Assembly (NCBI GenBank): GCA_037833965.1
Contig: AP031352.1
Location: 7,916,501-7,980,500, forward strand
DNA length: 64,000 nucleotides
Direction of reading: 5' to 3'
Origin: Marchantia polymorpha subsp. ruderalis
Lineage: Eukaryota > Streptophyta > Marchantiopsida > Marchantiales > Marchantiaceae
Below are positions 1 through 10,732 of this stretch, in pieces. Numbering within the stretch: position 1 is the stretch's first letter; every line of letters begins with the position of its first letter. The notes beneath the pieces were generated by a model that was not told the origin of the DNA, searched no databases, and worked only from the letters and a program-made list of their open reading frames with translations. The translations under genes and the position numbers were made by a program.

Positions 1-2894
1 GGCGAGCGAACCCCAGGAACGCAATGACGAGACCGAGCAGATTGCGGATGGTGCCACTTCGCCTGCCGCAGAACGGGCTGCGCGCTTTTGAGGAGCGCTT
101 AATAGCAAGAAAGCTCGATTTCTTGCTATGGGGATGGAATTACATCTGTGCGAATATGGTGCGCGAGTGGCTAGAGCCACAGGGACCACCCTCGCGCGGA
201 TTGCGTCCGCATGTTGACCGGTGGACAGTCCAAGATTGGGCGCAGGCGTTGGGAAGATGTGCTGGCATGCCAGGGCATCTCCTTTTCGACAGTGAGAGCA
301 TCAAGGTGACCAAGCAAGAAGAGGCGCAATTTGTGGAGCTGTTCAAGACCGGGAGGTCTACCAAGAATGGGTACAGGACCCGTGATTACAAGGATCGATT
401 TCGCCGGACTTTGTCCGCGGCGCTGATGCAATTACTGCAGCCGCACCGCGCCTGCTACATCACATTGTGGCAGGTCTCTTTTGTGGAGTGCGTCATCGAG
501 GGAACTCCAATTCACTGGGCGAGCATCCTGCACAGGGTGATGCGACAGCACGCGTTTGAAGAGAAGGGGGGAACTCTAAACCATCTTTCTCCTTTCCTCA
601 TCAATTTTTATCAACAGCGGAATTGTTTGACAGCGGCGGAGCTTGAACATTTTCCGCCATTGTCCATCGACCATCCCGGGAAGTATGTGCGGGAGAACGA
701 GGTCGACACTGATGCAGAGGAGTCTCCGACTTCTACCCCATCAAGACGGAGGGACGAAGGGAGACACACTCCTGCAGCACGAGTGCCGCGGAAGCGGCGA
801 TGGAGGGAAGAGTCTGAAGAGGAGCAGCATCAAGAACCCTCTGCTCCCATTCGACCGCGGCCGCTGTGCGAGCCATACAGCCGGCCGAAGCAGAAGGCAC
901 GCACACTGGTGTTACCAGCCGACAGTGCGGACACGGCGACAATTGCGACGGAGATAGGAAGTGCGTCGCCAGAGAGGCAGGAGGAAGCGCGGACGACTGC
1001 AGGAGCAACGGGCCACGCTGCAACCTCGACGGGAGAGAGGCCGCCTACGGGCCAAGGGCCTCCGGAGTTACCACGTGCGATGCGGACAGATGTTCCGTTT
1101 GCGCACAGACGAGCCTCCGCGGACGGACGAGCCTCCGCGGACCGGCGAACACAAGTGGACGTGGATCTACGCTTACGCGTGGGAAGGAGCAGTCCGCCTG
1201 TGCACAGGCGCTCGCCTGTGCACAGGACGCCTCCACACGTGCCGCCTGTGCACAGGCAAGAATCACCCCCGTTCCAACGTAGGAAGGGGAAGGAGCCGGC
1301 GGAAGAACCGCCTACGAGACACCGGCCCTCGGGGCCAGACCCTCCGGCGCACCACGCGCCGCAATTTGCGCCTTCGGCGCCAGGGCCTTCGAGCAGAGGA
1401 GATACGAGCAGAGAGCGTGCGGAGGCCGCACCATCGGCGGGAAGTCCGCCGATAGATGCGCCTTCGGCGGTAGGGCCTATAGGCCAAGGAACATCGGGCG
1501 TGCGGCCCCCGGCCATGTCGCCTTCGGCGATAGATGTCCGCGGCGCTACGCCTGCGGCGGACAAGGCGCCGGCAAATGCGCCTGCGCACGGGCCGGGCAC
1601 AGCCCCCACGGACCGATCAAGGGAGCAGCAGACGGAGGAGCGGAGTGACTGTCCGCGGGATGAAATTTCGATGCGCGATGCGCAATCAAACCCCGCGCAG
1701 TCACCCTCCGCTCGATCGCCTTCGGCGGCGGACGACGGCGGCAGAGAGGATGCGGTAGACAATCAACAAGCGAGAGACGGGGATGCCGCACGGGTACATT
1801 CGCCTTCCGCCTTAGACATTTTGGCGACGAGTAGCGAGGCTGCAGCCGTGCCTTCGCAGGCAGCACACGTCGACGACGTGCAGCCCCACTCGGGGCAGTC
1901 GCCGACGCAATCAATGGCGACTGAAATTCTCCACTCGGATGATGACGACGGAGGCTCCACGGAAGAAATGTCAGGAGCAGAAGACACCGAGGAGGAGGAG
2001 GAGGAAATTGTTGGAGCGCCGGCGGCGGCGCTCTCTGAGCAGGTGATTCCGTTGCTGCGGTACTTGGATCGCAAGGTCGATAAATACGCCGACCCACTCC
2101 AGCCGAGATCTTACATCGAGTTAGTGCGCAGGCGGACTCGCACTAAAGTCCACACCAGCAAGCTATTAGCTAGAGTGGACCAGGAGTTGAAGGAATTGAA
2201 GGAGAAGCATGCGTGCTTGTGGGGTCAGTACAAGCTTAATCAGAAATTCTACAAGCACACCGAGAAGATGAAGGATGAGAAACTGGGCGAGCTCACCAAG
2301 GAGCAGGTGAAGGTCAAGGAAGCACTCAATTCTGAGCAGGCCCAGAATCGGATTTTGTCAGAGGAGCTCGTGCGACAGACGCGGTTGTTGGAACAATGTC
2401 AGCTCGCACGGCAGGCGGATGAAGAGTTAATCCGCAGGTTACAGTCAGAGTGTGGCGAATTGAGAGCGCAACGTGCTGAAGCCGAATCGCAATTAGTGAT
2501 AATTGAAGAGGATCGCAGGAAGGAGGCGGATCGCACGAAGGTGGAGACGGCGAGGCGAGTCGCCCACTGTCTCAAGGGCTACGCCCACTGGGAAGTGAAG
2601 GCGCAGGAGAAACTCACTCTGCGTGAGTTTGAATTGCGCGCAGTCGGGTTGTTGTCAGGCGACAGTAGGAGTCGGCGGAAGGTAGCAAAGAAGCTCGATG
2701 CCTTTCTGTCGAAGGCACAGGATACCATGTCCGCCCTCGAAGGGGAGGTGTCCGCGGCGTTGCAGAGGTTGGGACTGCGCAGTCGAGCGGAAGATTGGCA
2801 GGGTAGGGAGTTAGTGCGCGGCAGTCGGCCGCGCAGGAGACGTAGTACAGGTTCCGCGGAGTGTAGTGTAGCGTGGTTCCGTGCAGGCGTGTAG
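1..2894 (+). CDS. Large gag-like or unknown coiled-coil protein (copy A), 5' end probably outside window
   Basis: I do not recognise the family. The frame is open from the window edge; the first ATG is at 24, but homology with copy B (28563 onward) continues upstream of it, so the true start is probably off the window. From ATG the protein has 956 residues. Residues 1-210 look globular and rich in Trp and Leu. About 220-620 is disordered, rich in Pro, Arg, Ala and Ser with SPSA/APSA repeats. About 630-665 is a strongly acidic run. A conserved block (LLRYLDRKVDKYADP) follows, then a coiled coil from about 720 to 930. No enzyme motif is visible. The ORF sits directly before an LTR-like region, which suggests a structural protein of a non-autonomous LTR element; a host gene family is the alternative. 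GC content is far above the flanking DNA. Confidence 0.7.
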   Translation, partial: RANPRNAMTRPSRLRMVPLRLPQNGLRAFEERLIARKLDFLLWGWNYICANMVREWLEPQGPPSRGLRPHVDRWTVQDWAQALGRCAGMPGHLLFDSESIKVTKQEEAQFVELFKTGRSTKNGYRTRDYKDRFRRTLSAALMQLLQPHRACYITLWQVSFVECVIEGTPIHWASILHRVMRQHAFEEKGGTLNHLSPFLINFYQQRNCLTAAELEHFPPLSIDHPGKYVRENEVDTDAEESPTSTPSRRRDEGRHTPAARVPRKRRWREESEEEQHQEPSAPIRPRPLCEPYSRPKQKARTLVLPADSADTATIATEIGSASPERQEEARTTAGATGHAATSTGERPPTGQGPPELPRAMRTDVPFAHRRASADGRASADRRTQVDVDLRLRVGRSSPPVHRRSPVHRTPPHVPPVHRQESPPFQRRKGKEPAEEPPTRHRPSGPDPPAHHAPQFAPSAPGPSSRGDTSRERAEAAPSAGSPPIDAPSAVGPIGQGTSGVRPPAMSPSAIDVRGATPAADKAPANAPAHGPGTAPTDRSREQQTEERSDCPRDEISMRDAQSNPAQSPSARSPSAADDGGREDAVDNQQARDGDAARVHSPSALDILATSSEAAAVPSQAAHVDDVQPHSGQSPTQSMATEILHSDDDDGGSTEEMSGAEDTEEEEEEIVGAPAAALSEQVIPLLRYLDRKVDKYADPLQPRSYIELVRRRTRTKVHTSKLLARVDQELKELKEKHACLWGQYKLNQKFYKHTEKMKDEKLGELTKEQVKVKEALNSEQAQNRILSEELVRQTRLLEQCQLARQADEELIRRLQSECGELRAQRAEAESQLVIIEEDRRKEADRTKVETARRVAHCLKGYAHWEVKAQEKLTLREFELRAVGLLSGDSRSRRKVAKKLDAFLSKAQDTMSALEGEVSAALQRLGLRSRAEDWQGRELVRGSRPRRRRSTGSAECSVAWFRAGV
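1085..1730. repeat. Cluster of short GC-rich palindromes inside the disordered coding segment
   Basis: The 14-base palindrome GCCTGTGCACAGGC occurs at 1196-1209 and 1244-1257, with a 13-base version at 1214-1226. The palindrome CGCCTTCGGCG (RC CGCCGAAGGCG) recurs at about 1369, 1459, 1519 and 1717. A GCCTCCGCGGAC motif is repeated in tandem near 1110-1142. They encode the repetitive Pro/Ala/Ser-rich part of the protein. Confidence 0.75.
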
Positions 2895-3911
2895 CGTAGT
2901 GCAGTGTAGTGTTAGGTAGGACTTAGAAGGTATAAAATAGTTCCAGGCGTTTTGCCTGGGGTTCTTTCCCATCAGAAGTGCAGATCAGGAACCCATTTCC
3001 TTTGCGTGTTTGTGTCCTTGAGTTCTGTCACCACGCACGAGGAGTTACAACTTAGCGTTCCGCATTTTGTAGCTGAAGGCCTTCGGCCGAATGTTCAGAG
3101 CTAGTACATTGGTTAGAGACTTGAGTAGTTCGGATCTGCACCTGCGGGTGACTGCCGATGCTCAGAGCCAGTGACTAGTTAGATACTTGAACAGTTTCGC
3201 CCCTACACCTTCGAGTGTTTCTTTCTGATTGTACTCCTTTGGGATTTTTCCCCTGAATGCCAAAGTGAAGTTTTGCTACTTCGTGTAAGCCTTGGTTGTA
3301 AATTCAGGTTACGCTGCAGCAGGTGCCTTGAGGGTAACCCCTGTAGTATTTCTGGGAATGACAAGTGCCTGAGAATTCAAACTCTTCAATAGACTGTTGT
3401 TGTGTTACTGGAAAGTTTCACTGTGAGTCCTTCAGTGCGGACCTGTGTTCTCTGCGCGTTTTGTGAGTTGAGAGTGTTGTTCACCGCGTATGAGTGACTT
3501 CGATCCGAAGTAGGCAGTCCAAACCGGGTTTCCTACACTAGCAGCAAGCTAGTGGAAGTGTTGTAAAAGCCGGAGTTGGAAGTCACTGCCCGCAGCTTTT
3601 GCCGAGTGTACTCTTGAGAGACTTTCCCCCTGAAATCTTGAAGTAGAGGTCCTAACGGATCTCTGGGTTGTGTTTCTGTAGTTTCAGGTGTGTGTGTGTG
3701 TGCGTGTTACGCTGCACTGTGCGACCTCCGAGTGCGCTCCGAGTGGACACTTGCAGTATTTCTGGGAGTGACAGTCGCCTGAGAATTCAAACTCATCAAT
3801 AGTCTGTTAAAACGTGACACTTTATACCCTGTGTGTTCCTCTGTCCCTGTGGGTTCGACCTTTCTACCACTATATTGCAGTTTTAGCCTTTAGTGGGTTA
3901 TTACACACCCA
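2889..3911 (+). repeat. Putative 3' LTR of the copy A element
   Basis: This non-coding block begins with TG just at the end of the 956-codon ORF and ends in a TTACACA context. It contains a TATA box at 2931-2938. Near its end, at 3844-3861, is CCCTGTGGGTTCGACC, which resembles a motif common near the LTR ends of plant Tat/Athila-type gypsy elements. It holds two diverged modules about 397 bases apart (3308-3400 and 3705-3811), both with the string CTGAGAATTCAAACTC. The partner LTR is not in the window, so boundaries and identity are inferred. Confidence 0.45.
2931..2938 (+). promoter_or_regulatory. TATA box in putative LTR
   Basis: TATAAAAT lies about 40 bases inside the putative LTR, downstream of the large ORF stop, where a U3 promoter would be expected. 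Confidence 0.45.
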
Positions 3912-4704
3912 CTTCTATTCAACTCGAGATCTCCAAACCATTGGATCAGATTGAATTCCGAAACACTACAATGGATTCCAAAACCAGGAGAGCTGAACTA
4001 ACTAGTTGTTAATTTCAAATGAGCAGAACATCTGAACATCAGTTACGATGTATTTTCTCGAGGACAAAATTGAAAAAAAAATTGTTGGGGCTGTTGATTT
4101 GATAGCTTTGATGGATAGTAACATCGTGTCCCTCCTTCCAGGTGCATACAAATACATGTACATATGTGGAATGGCTGTTGATTCTGCATATAAGTAGACC
4201 ATACATACATACACAACCTAGAACATATCCATACTAGAACACCTACTAGAATCAGCGACGGCACACCGTCTGTGGGGTCCCATCAGGTAAATTGAGTTGA
4301 TGGGTTCCATCAAGCAATTTACGTTTGGATGGATTTCCATCAAGCAAATATCTCCATTTTTTGTGAATTTTAAAATTCATATCTTCAAGCATCATAAATC
4401 ATTTTTGAGCATAGCATACTATAAGCATAAAATTTTTGAGACACATTGATTAGACTAGCATTAACATCCTTGATGTCAGTATTTTTTACTTGACCTTCTT
4501 GTCACATTTCCAATATTTTCAATATTTCATTGTTGTTTTCAATTTTTGTTTCTTAATTTATGTTTAAATTTAAATCTAACATAGTTGTCATTTTTTCACT
4601 TTTTTAAAAATGATCAAGTTTAAATCACATTCAGCGCTATGTTTAAAAAATAAATTGATGGAAGCACCAACTTCAAATTCTATTATAAATCATTAGTTTA
4701 CATA

Positions 4705-5680
4705 GCACTTGCAGCTTTTGTGATAAAATTGTTGCTCAAGAGACTCAAATAGTAAAGTACAATGATCATACTCATGTAATTGTTCTAGAAACAGAATGTT
4801 ATAAATATAAAATGACTATGTTTACAAAAATTCTTTCAATCTTTGTTGTTGTAAATGAAAATTTTGGCTTTACTTTTTGATTATATTTACAGTATTTACC
4901 TTATCTTTGAATTGTCTCTCCTAGAGCAAATAGTCACCACATTCATTGTACTTGACATTTTCATTTTTGTCTATGCGAGACTTTGTGGTCGTCATCTTGT
5001 TCAATCAAATAGTTGAAGTTGCATCTTTGTGACATTCAAACAAATGTGTCTTTTCCACATTTATATATCACTCTCAACAATTGTCTTACTGTAGGTCATT
5101 CATCAACAAAGCACTTACAACTTCATTGTAAATGCTTCTATGTCTATAAGAATGAAGCAACACAAAAAATAATGATTGGTAAGATGAGAGGGTGAATTTA
5201 GAAGAAGAAGAATTTTTCTCTCATCAATGATCTACTATCTAAAATTTTGTAGACAATTACAAGATCATCAAATGCATTGATATGATATATGATTTTTGTT
5301 TCAGAATCTTTGATGTTGAAGCTCATCAGCTTTAAGGAGACATATAACATATTTTATAGCTCTTTGCAATAAAAACGTTGCTCAAAAACTTAAAAAATAT
5401 TATACACTTGTCATATTCATCTATTTGCCAGAGAATCAAAGGTTGCAAATAAAATATGACTTTACTCTTTGTCAAATATTGGATGTTTTTCCACAATTGT
5501 TGTTGTATGTGGATGATTTTGACCTTAGCATCTTGTTTAAATCCAAAATCTTCAGCTTGCCCTACACTTCTTTATTCTAGAGCAGATAATCATCATGGAC
5601 GTCATATTTGACTATTTTGTATCATATTTACTTAGACTTTGTGATTGCCATCTTGTTATATCAAACACTTGAAGTTGTAA
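4705..5680 (+). repeat. Diverged direct duplication, about 310 bp, offset about 655 bp
   Basis: 4705-5035 and about 5360-5680 align in order by eye. Shared landmarks are GTTGCTCAA near 4731 and 5381, a TTGTTGTTGTA-like string, TCTAGAGCA near 4920 and 5577, GACTTTGTGGT/GACTTTGTGAT, and CATCTTGTT followed by GAAGTTG. The copies are strongly diverged. The function is unknown; they may be remains of a tandemly arranged element. Confidence 0.45.
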
Positions 5681-7479
5681 TTGATATTGTTTGAATAAAG
5701 ACTTATTTTTTTTCCATGAAAAAGAGAACTTTTTATTCAAACAATTCTCGTTCATCTCTGATATCACGGATTAAATATTTTTAAAACAAAACGTTCAATT
5801 GAAGGTGATATATTATGTTGAGTAGAATAGTCCAACGATTAACAACCATCGTTGACGGTACTCAATCCTTTGTACTTTTTTCTTGTCAATCTAGTTATAT
5901 TAGTACTTATTCTTGCTTTCTATGTGATGTTTGTACTGATGAAAAACCTATTTCCAAAAATGTTTGATATTTTCCAGTCTTTGACGCTATTGATGTTTAA
6001 AAAATTTTGATATTAGACATAGATGTTGGAGTTGGAGGTGTGGGTCATTTCTTCATGCTTCCGGTGCATCAAAATATATTATAGAATGAGAATGATGAAC
6101 CTTTGTTGTTGATAACAGTGCTTCATGTACTTTAGTTGCCTACTATACATGTGTTTGTTCTTCAATCAAAATGTTAGAGGACTTAGTCTTGATAATTTTG
6201 ATCATATTCAAAAATTTGTTTGAGTTTTTGTCTAGACTGGCACTAACTTTCTTGGTAGATGAAGCATTGACTTTGTTTTGAGAGTTTTGTATGTTGGCAA
6301 TAATGTACACCGGAGCAATGGCCTACTTCACTTTGCTTGGTCGTCGATCTTATGATTAGTGTCTTGCCACTCGGGACTCTCTCCTGCCCTGTTCTCGTTC
6401 GCTCATTGCATGTTATAAAACACACAATAACTTTCAATCAAGCTCGCAGAAAACAAAAAATAGATGCGCTGTTGTCGTTGATGTTGTGGTTGTACAATTC
6501 AACAGCAATTGATAAGAATGTGATAAATACACAGTGAAATTCAGTCAGGAAATTCCGAGATGTTTACTCAAATAATGATCACGCAATGAAAAAACTTGAT
6601 GTGTTAAATAATCTGCCAATGGAAGCAATTGTAAACCTTAGTAATTCTTGAATGTCAAAAATTCTCACTCTCATCATATATCCTAAACTTTGACAATGCA
6701 CTATCACTAACATTTTTTTCCTTCTTTCATTGAAAGAAATAATTGCCGTGGACTAAATTTTGACAATTATATTGAGATTTAAAGATGAATCCAATGTTGT
6801 GCTCTCTTTCAAGCAAGCTTTTTTGCAATCTTAATACATATATAAAAAATGATGCTTTGATTTGCACTCTAGCATACGGTGGCGCTTTTTGTTTTGCAGA
6901 CTTCCTTCACATATATGTAGCAACAAACAACGTTGTATTTTGTAGCCATATTTTGTTTGCAAAGTTCTTTGATCCAAGTATCTACTCAAATTATATGACT
7001 TCATGATTATTATTTTTTGCATCTTTCTTAACATCGCTTCTACCACAACCAACATTTGCTTTGATACCAATTATTTTACCAAATATCAAATTCCATGAAC
7101 ATAAAAATTTGCATTTTGAATCTGAACGTGGCTTACCATATTCTGGCTATGTTTATAAAAACAACAAGATTTTCATTGAAAAAATTTGCAAATTGTTCAA
7201 AATAAGTTAATACTTGTCATTATATATTTATAAAATAGCAAAATCTTTAGCTCTAAATATAATTCTAACTCAAATTAGGTTAACCATGGTTTTATTCAAA
7301 AATTGATTTGATATTAATATTAAATAATCAATTTTGTTATAAAATGTATGTAACATTTGACACAATATATATATATACATAACAAATTTTTTTTATGTAA
7401 GCATAATACTTAGTATTTTGTTAAACTAACTCTATCTTGGATTAATTTCAATTAGCAATAATCTTGATTACGGAAGTTA

Positions 7480-7720
7480 TTTGTGGTTAGGTTAGCTATG
7501 ATGTGCACCTTATTTCTTCTTGTATAGAAGAGAGAAAGAGTCATTCACTATGTACAATTCAAAATTGCACTTTGAGAATGAGCAAGAAGGAGTAGAGTTT
7601 GGCAATGAAGGCTGTGTGAAGTGAAGTTTCTACTCTTGCCCGTGGATGTAGCTTGTGGAAGTTGAACCACGTTTTGATGTTGTGATTGTCGTGTATGCTG
7701 ATCTATCTAGATTGTTGGGC
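7480..7720 (+). repeat. Possible Ty1/copia LTR remnant
   Basis: A TTGCCCGTGGATGTAGC string followed shortly by GAACCACGTTTTG (about 7636-7675) resembles the conserved U5 region of plant copia LTRs. The orientation would be plus, the same as the copia remains at 12290-16620, but 4.5 kb of unrelated DNA lies between. No LTR ends could be fixed. Confidence 0.35.
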
Positions 7721-8675
7721 CTTACATATTTTTGCTTCTTGAAATAAGGAAATTTTTGTCAAAACAAATTTTTTAAGACATTTATATTGCTTATAAAACT
7801 TGTCTACTTTGTGCAAATATTTTTTTTCTAGTTGATTATCAAAGTTTTGATTATACATTATTTCACAAGTTGCAATTTGTGGAAGCTAGCATAAATGATA
7901 CCTTGTCTTGATGGACTTGAATTAATTTGACTATGTGTAGGTAGACTAGGATAGATACCGCTATATAAAATAAATGCAAAAGCTTTCTAAAACACATCTG
8001 AATTTTGTTGTTCATTTTGTTACAAAGGGATAGATCCATACTTAAGATGTCATTCTGATTGAGTCAACATAACCATTATAAAACTAATCACATATGTATG
8101 TATTTATTCTGAACATAACCATACTAAATACGAATCACATATCTATGTATTTCTTCAATTTAAGTTCCACATGAAGTTTGGATTTGATATCAAATATAAA
8201 ACATAAAGTTATTCTTTTAACCTTACAATAGTCATTTCATGTGATGACCTAGATGTCTAACTAGTTAATGGACATGAGATTTCACTTTTGTAATCCACAT
8301 GTAGTTATGAAATTTAATATTACCCTTATCAAATCTACAAATGTAATCTGGACAATTAAGTTTATACATAGTACGTTTAATTGTACATGATCTTTTATAT
8401 GAAGATAGTACAACACAAATATATACCACTCATTCATACATTCAATTCACGCAACTTGAATGTATAGTTCAAAAACATGTAGTTAACACGTTGTAATTTT
8501 CTTGTATAATCTGAGGGAAAAATTGGACAAGTAAAGTAAAATGAATGACAAGAATTCATGCAATTTTGGTATATACGAAGAGCATTGCCATGGATATTAC
8601 TTTAAATGTGGATCGTAAGTAGTTAGGAAGAATCCAAGTGGGATAGATCTGATTTATCATATCATTTAATTAAAC

Positions 8676-10191
8676 TTGAGAGTCCGCCGATGCGGCTGGT
8701 ATGTGTTTACGTCAATGTGTCACATGTACATTTGCGAGCGAGTTGCCGAAGTCCTAAGTCTACAGTGCGAAGGAAAGCGAGTACATACAATCTGGATCTG
8801 GACGTTATTAAGGAGGCGGGTCGCGGGATTGGATCGGGTAGAGGTTGGGCGACAAGGTGGGGACGGTGAGGTCAAGGTCAAATCATTTCAATTGATTCGA
8901 TTCGATGGCAATTTTCCATTCGTGTAAGTCAAGGCAGTCAAGCGTTCTGAGCGTGACGTCGTATGGACACCTAACGGTCTGAAGCAAAAGTCTGCACCGG
9001 CGGGATGGCATTTCAAGTGCATCGATGATCGCTGCAAGAGGAGTTGAGGCGCTGTTGTAGAGTGCTGAGAACGTCACACGTGGTGACGAACGAGGAGAAG
9101 AGATGCTGAGCAACGGGCAACACGTGAGATTCACGTGGATCTTCATCAGAATACGGTGGATGTTCAGGAGGCAGTAGCTCGATGTGAGTGGCCCGCTGCC
9201 ACGTGCTGAGAACACCCATGCCCCGGCACACATGGGCCCCGATCGCATCTCCCTTGGGTACTGGCAGAGTGACTCGTACTGTCTCCAATTAATTACACCT
9301 GCCGTTCCATACTCTGAAGGAAGATCCCGCATCCCACCCCCTACCCATCGCCCATCGCCCTTGCATGCTCCCATATTAGGCTAGTTGGCGTCTCCAAAAT
9401 GACCACACGACATCCACCCGAGGAGCACTAGGAATGTTCGAGTATCCGAGTGGGCGGGGAAGTGGGAGCCGGTGAAGGGAGGAAGAGGTAGGAAAGAAGT
9501 CAGCGACATGTTTGCTTGCGCCCCCATGGGGCAAATTCTTGGCGTACTAAAACTGTTCTTGGTGGTGCACACTTCGATACGCACCTGAAACGTGCACGCA
9601 GTGTGTCGTGCCGATGAAACGGGTGCAAAGCATGGATTTCAGAGGGAGCAAAAACCGCACTGAGCTTTATGTCTTAAACGTACATGTACTGTGTGCTAAC
9701 ATTGCCGATGAAGTGCGAGTGAGAGGCGTTAAGCCCTCGTCGTTTCTCTGTTGAGAGCCGGGAGCTTGGAACACTAGCACGCAGTCATCGATAGGACAGG
9801 CGTGAAGATCTGACAAGAAGGAAACTCGCGAAGCTCAGCGTGCTGCAGTCAATGTTGGTTAGTAAAGATCCCAGGATTGAAGAGACAGGGAACGTTTTTT
9901 CAATGCGGGTTTTGGTAGAACTGGGCACGTCATTGCAGGACTTTAAGATAGTGTCTTCGCAGTATTTTCCAGGTCGGAGTTAAGGATCAACTTCCATATA
10001 CTCAGGTGCAAGCATCATATTTTAAGACATATTCTCCACAACTATTTGATTTGACGAGCCAGCAGTCAACCGCGCCTTTTCTTCAGTTTATCTTCAGATT
10101 ACAGCAATCACCAAGAGCATTGTATCTTGGCCAGGTAAGGATTCGCACTTATCTTGTGGTGAGATTTGGAAAATTGAGCTGAACATGTACA
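8676..10191. other. GC-balanced island without a recognisable gene
   Basis: Base composition changes sharply near 8680 from AT-rich to balanced and stays so to about 10730. Open frames exist on both strands (for example a minus-strand frame 8883-9374), but none shows a family motif. The part from about 9700 to 10190 could be promoter and leader of the small gene that follows. A consensus-like splice donor CCAGGTAAGG lies at about 10132-10141. Confidence 0.4.
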
Positions 10192-10732
10192 ATGAGTGAC
10201 ATAGAAAAGGTCCGCATTGTCCTGTATATTCTCTCAAGGAAGAGTATTGAACTGATTGACTCGTTACGCAATTTGACAGCCGGTGGTTTCCAGCTTGAAG
10301 CACACATTGAGTCAACAACCAAGGACGAGCAGCTTCTCGGGTGTTCCTTCGAGGCGAACTCCTTATATTGGAGGAAAGCTGATGACGATTGCAAAGTCAC
10401 ATTTCAGCACTAACAAGTGCAATTCTCATAGGGGACGTAGGAAAAATTACAAACACATGCTTGTCCGCCCTTCAAGTGTACCCGCTTACGTTCTTCGCCG
10501 AACGAGATCGATCTACTTGGATTACTTTAAGCTTTTGACTCCATCAATTAGTCTGCAAGATTTCAATTATCGACTGTGCAAGCTTCTTGATCACCACAAC
10601 CAGATGATGACTCTGTGCATGAGCTTGCCTGAATTTCGTGACGAACAGAGGGAGATCATTAGTCACCACTATCAGTTGCTGGCGTCAACTATGTGCGTTT
10701 TGTCCTACGTCAACTCAACGAGTTTACCTTAG
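10192..10732 (+). CDS. Possible two-exon gene for a 149-aa protein of unknown function
   Basis: Two adjacent open frames in different phases can be joined by one intron. Exon 1 would run 10192-10340 and exon 2 10432-10732. The intron 10341-10431 starts with GT and ends with AG, with a CACTAAC branch-like string about 20 bases before the acceptor. The join keeps the frame (two bases of a codon plus one). The product would be MSDIEKVRIVL... followed by a basic linker and a helical segment with LDYFKLL and LCKLLDHHNQMM. I recognise no family. Composition is unlike the neighbouring repeats, so this is one of the few candidates for an ordinary host gene. An alternative is two unrelated chance ORFs. 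Confidence 0.4.

Larger units (their letters stand above)
3912..8675. other. AT-rich decayed intergenic DNA
   Basis: I see no credible gene here. All open frames are short, lack recognisable motifs and are AT-biased. The stretch contains the diverged duplication at 4705-5680 and a copia-LTR-like motif near 7635, listed separately. Simple A/T runs and small repeats of a 'CCATCAAGCAA' string near 4300-4350 are also present. Confidence 0.6.

Noticed and set aside
830-1762. 310-codon minus-strand ORF opposite the 956-aa ORF
   Set aside because: It mirrors a GC-rich, repeat-laden disordered segment; low-complexity Ser/Gly/Ala content and no motif. Likely a shadow.
4705-5680. CRISPR-like or satellite array
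   Set aside because: Only two strongly diverged units, without regular spacers.
8883-9374. 163-codon minus-strand ORF in the GC-balanced island
   Set aside because: No domain, no homolog that I recognise, odd composition, and overlapping frames on both strands.
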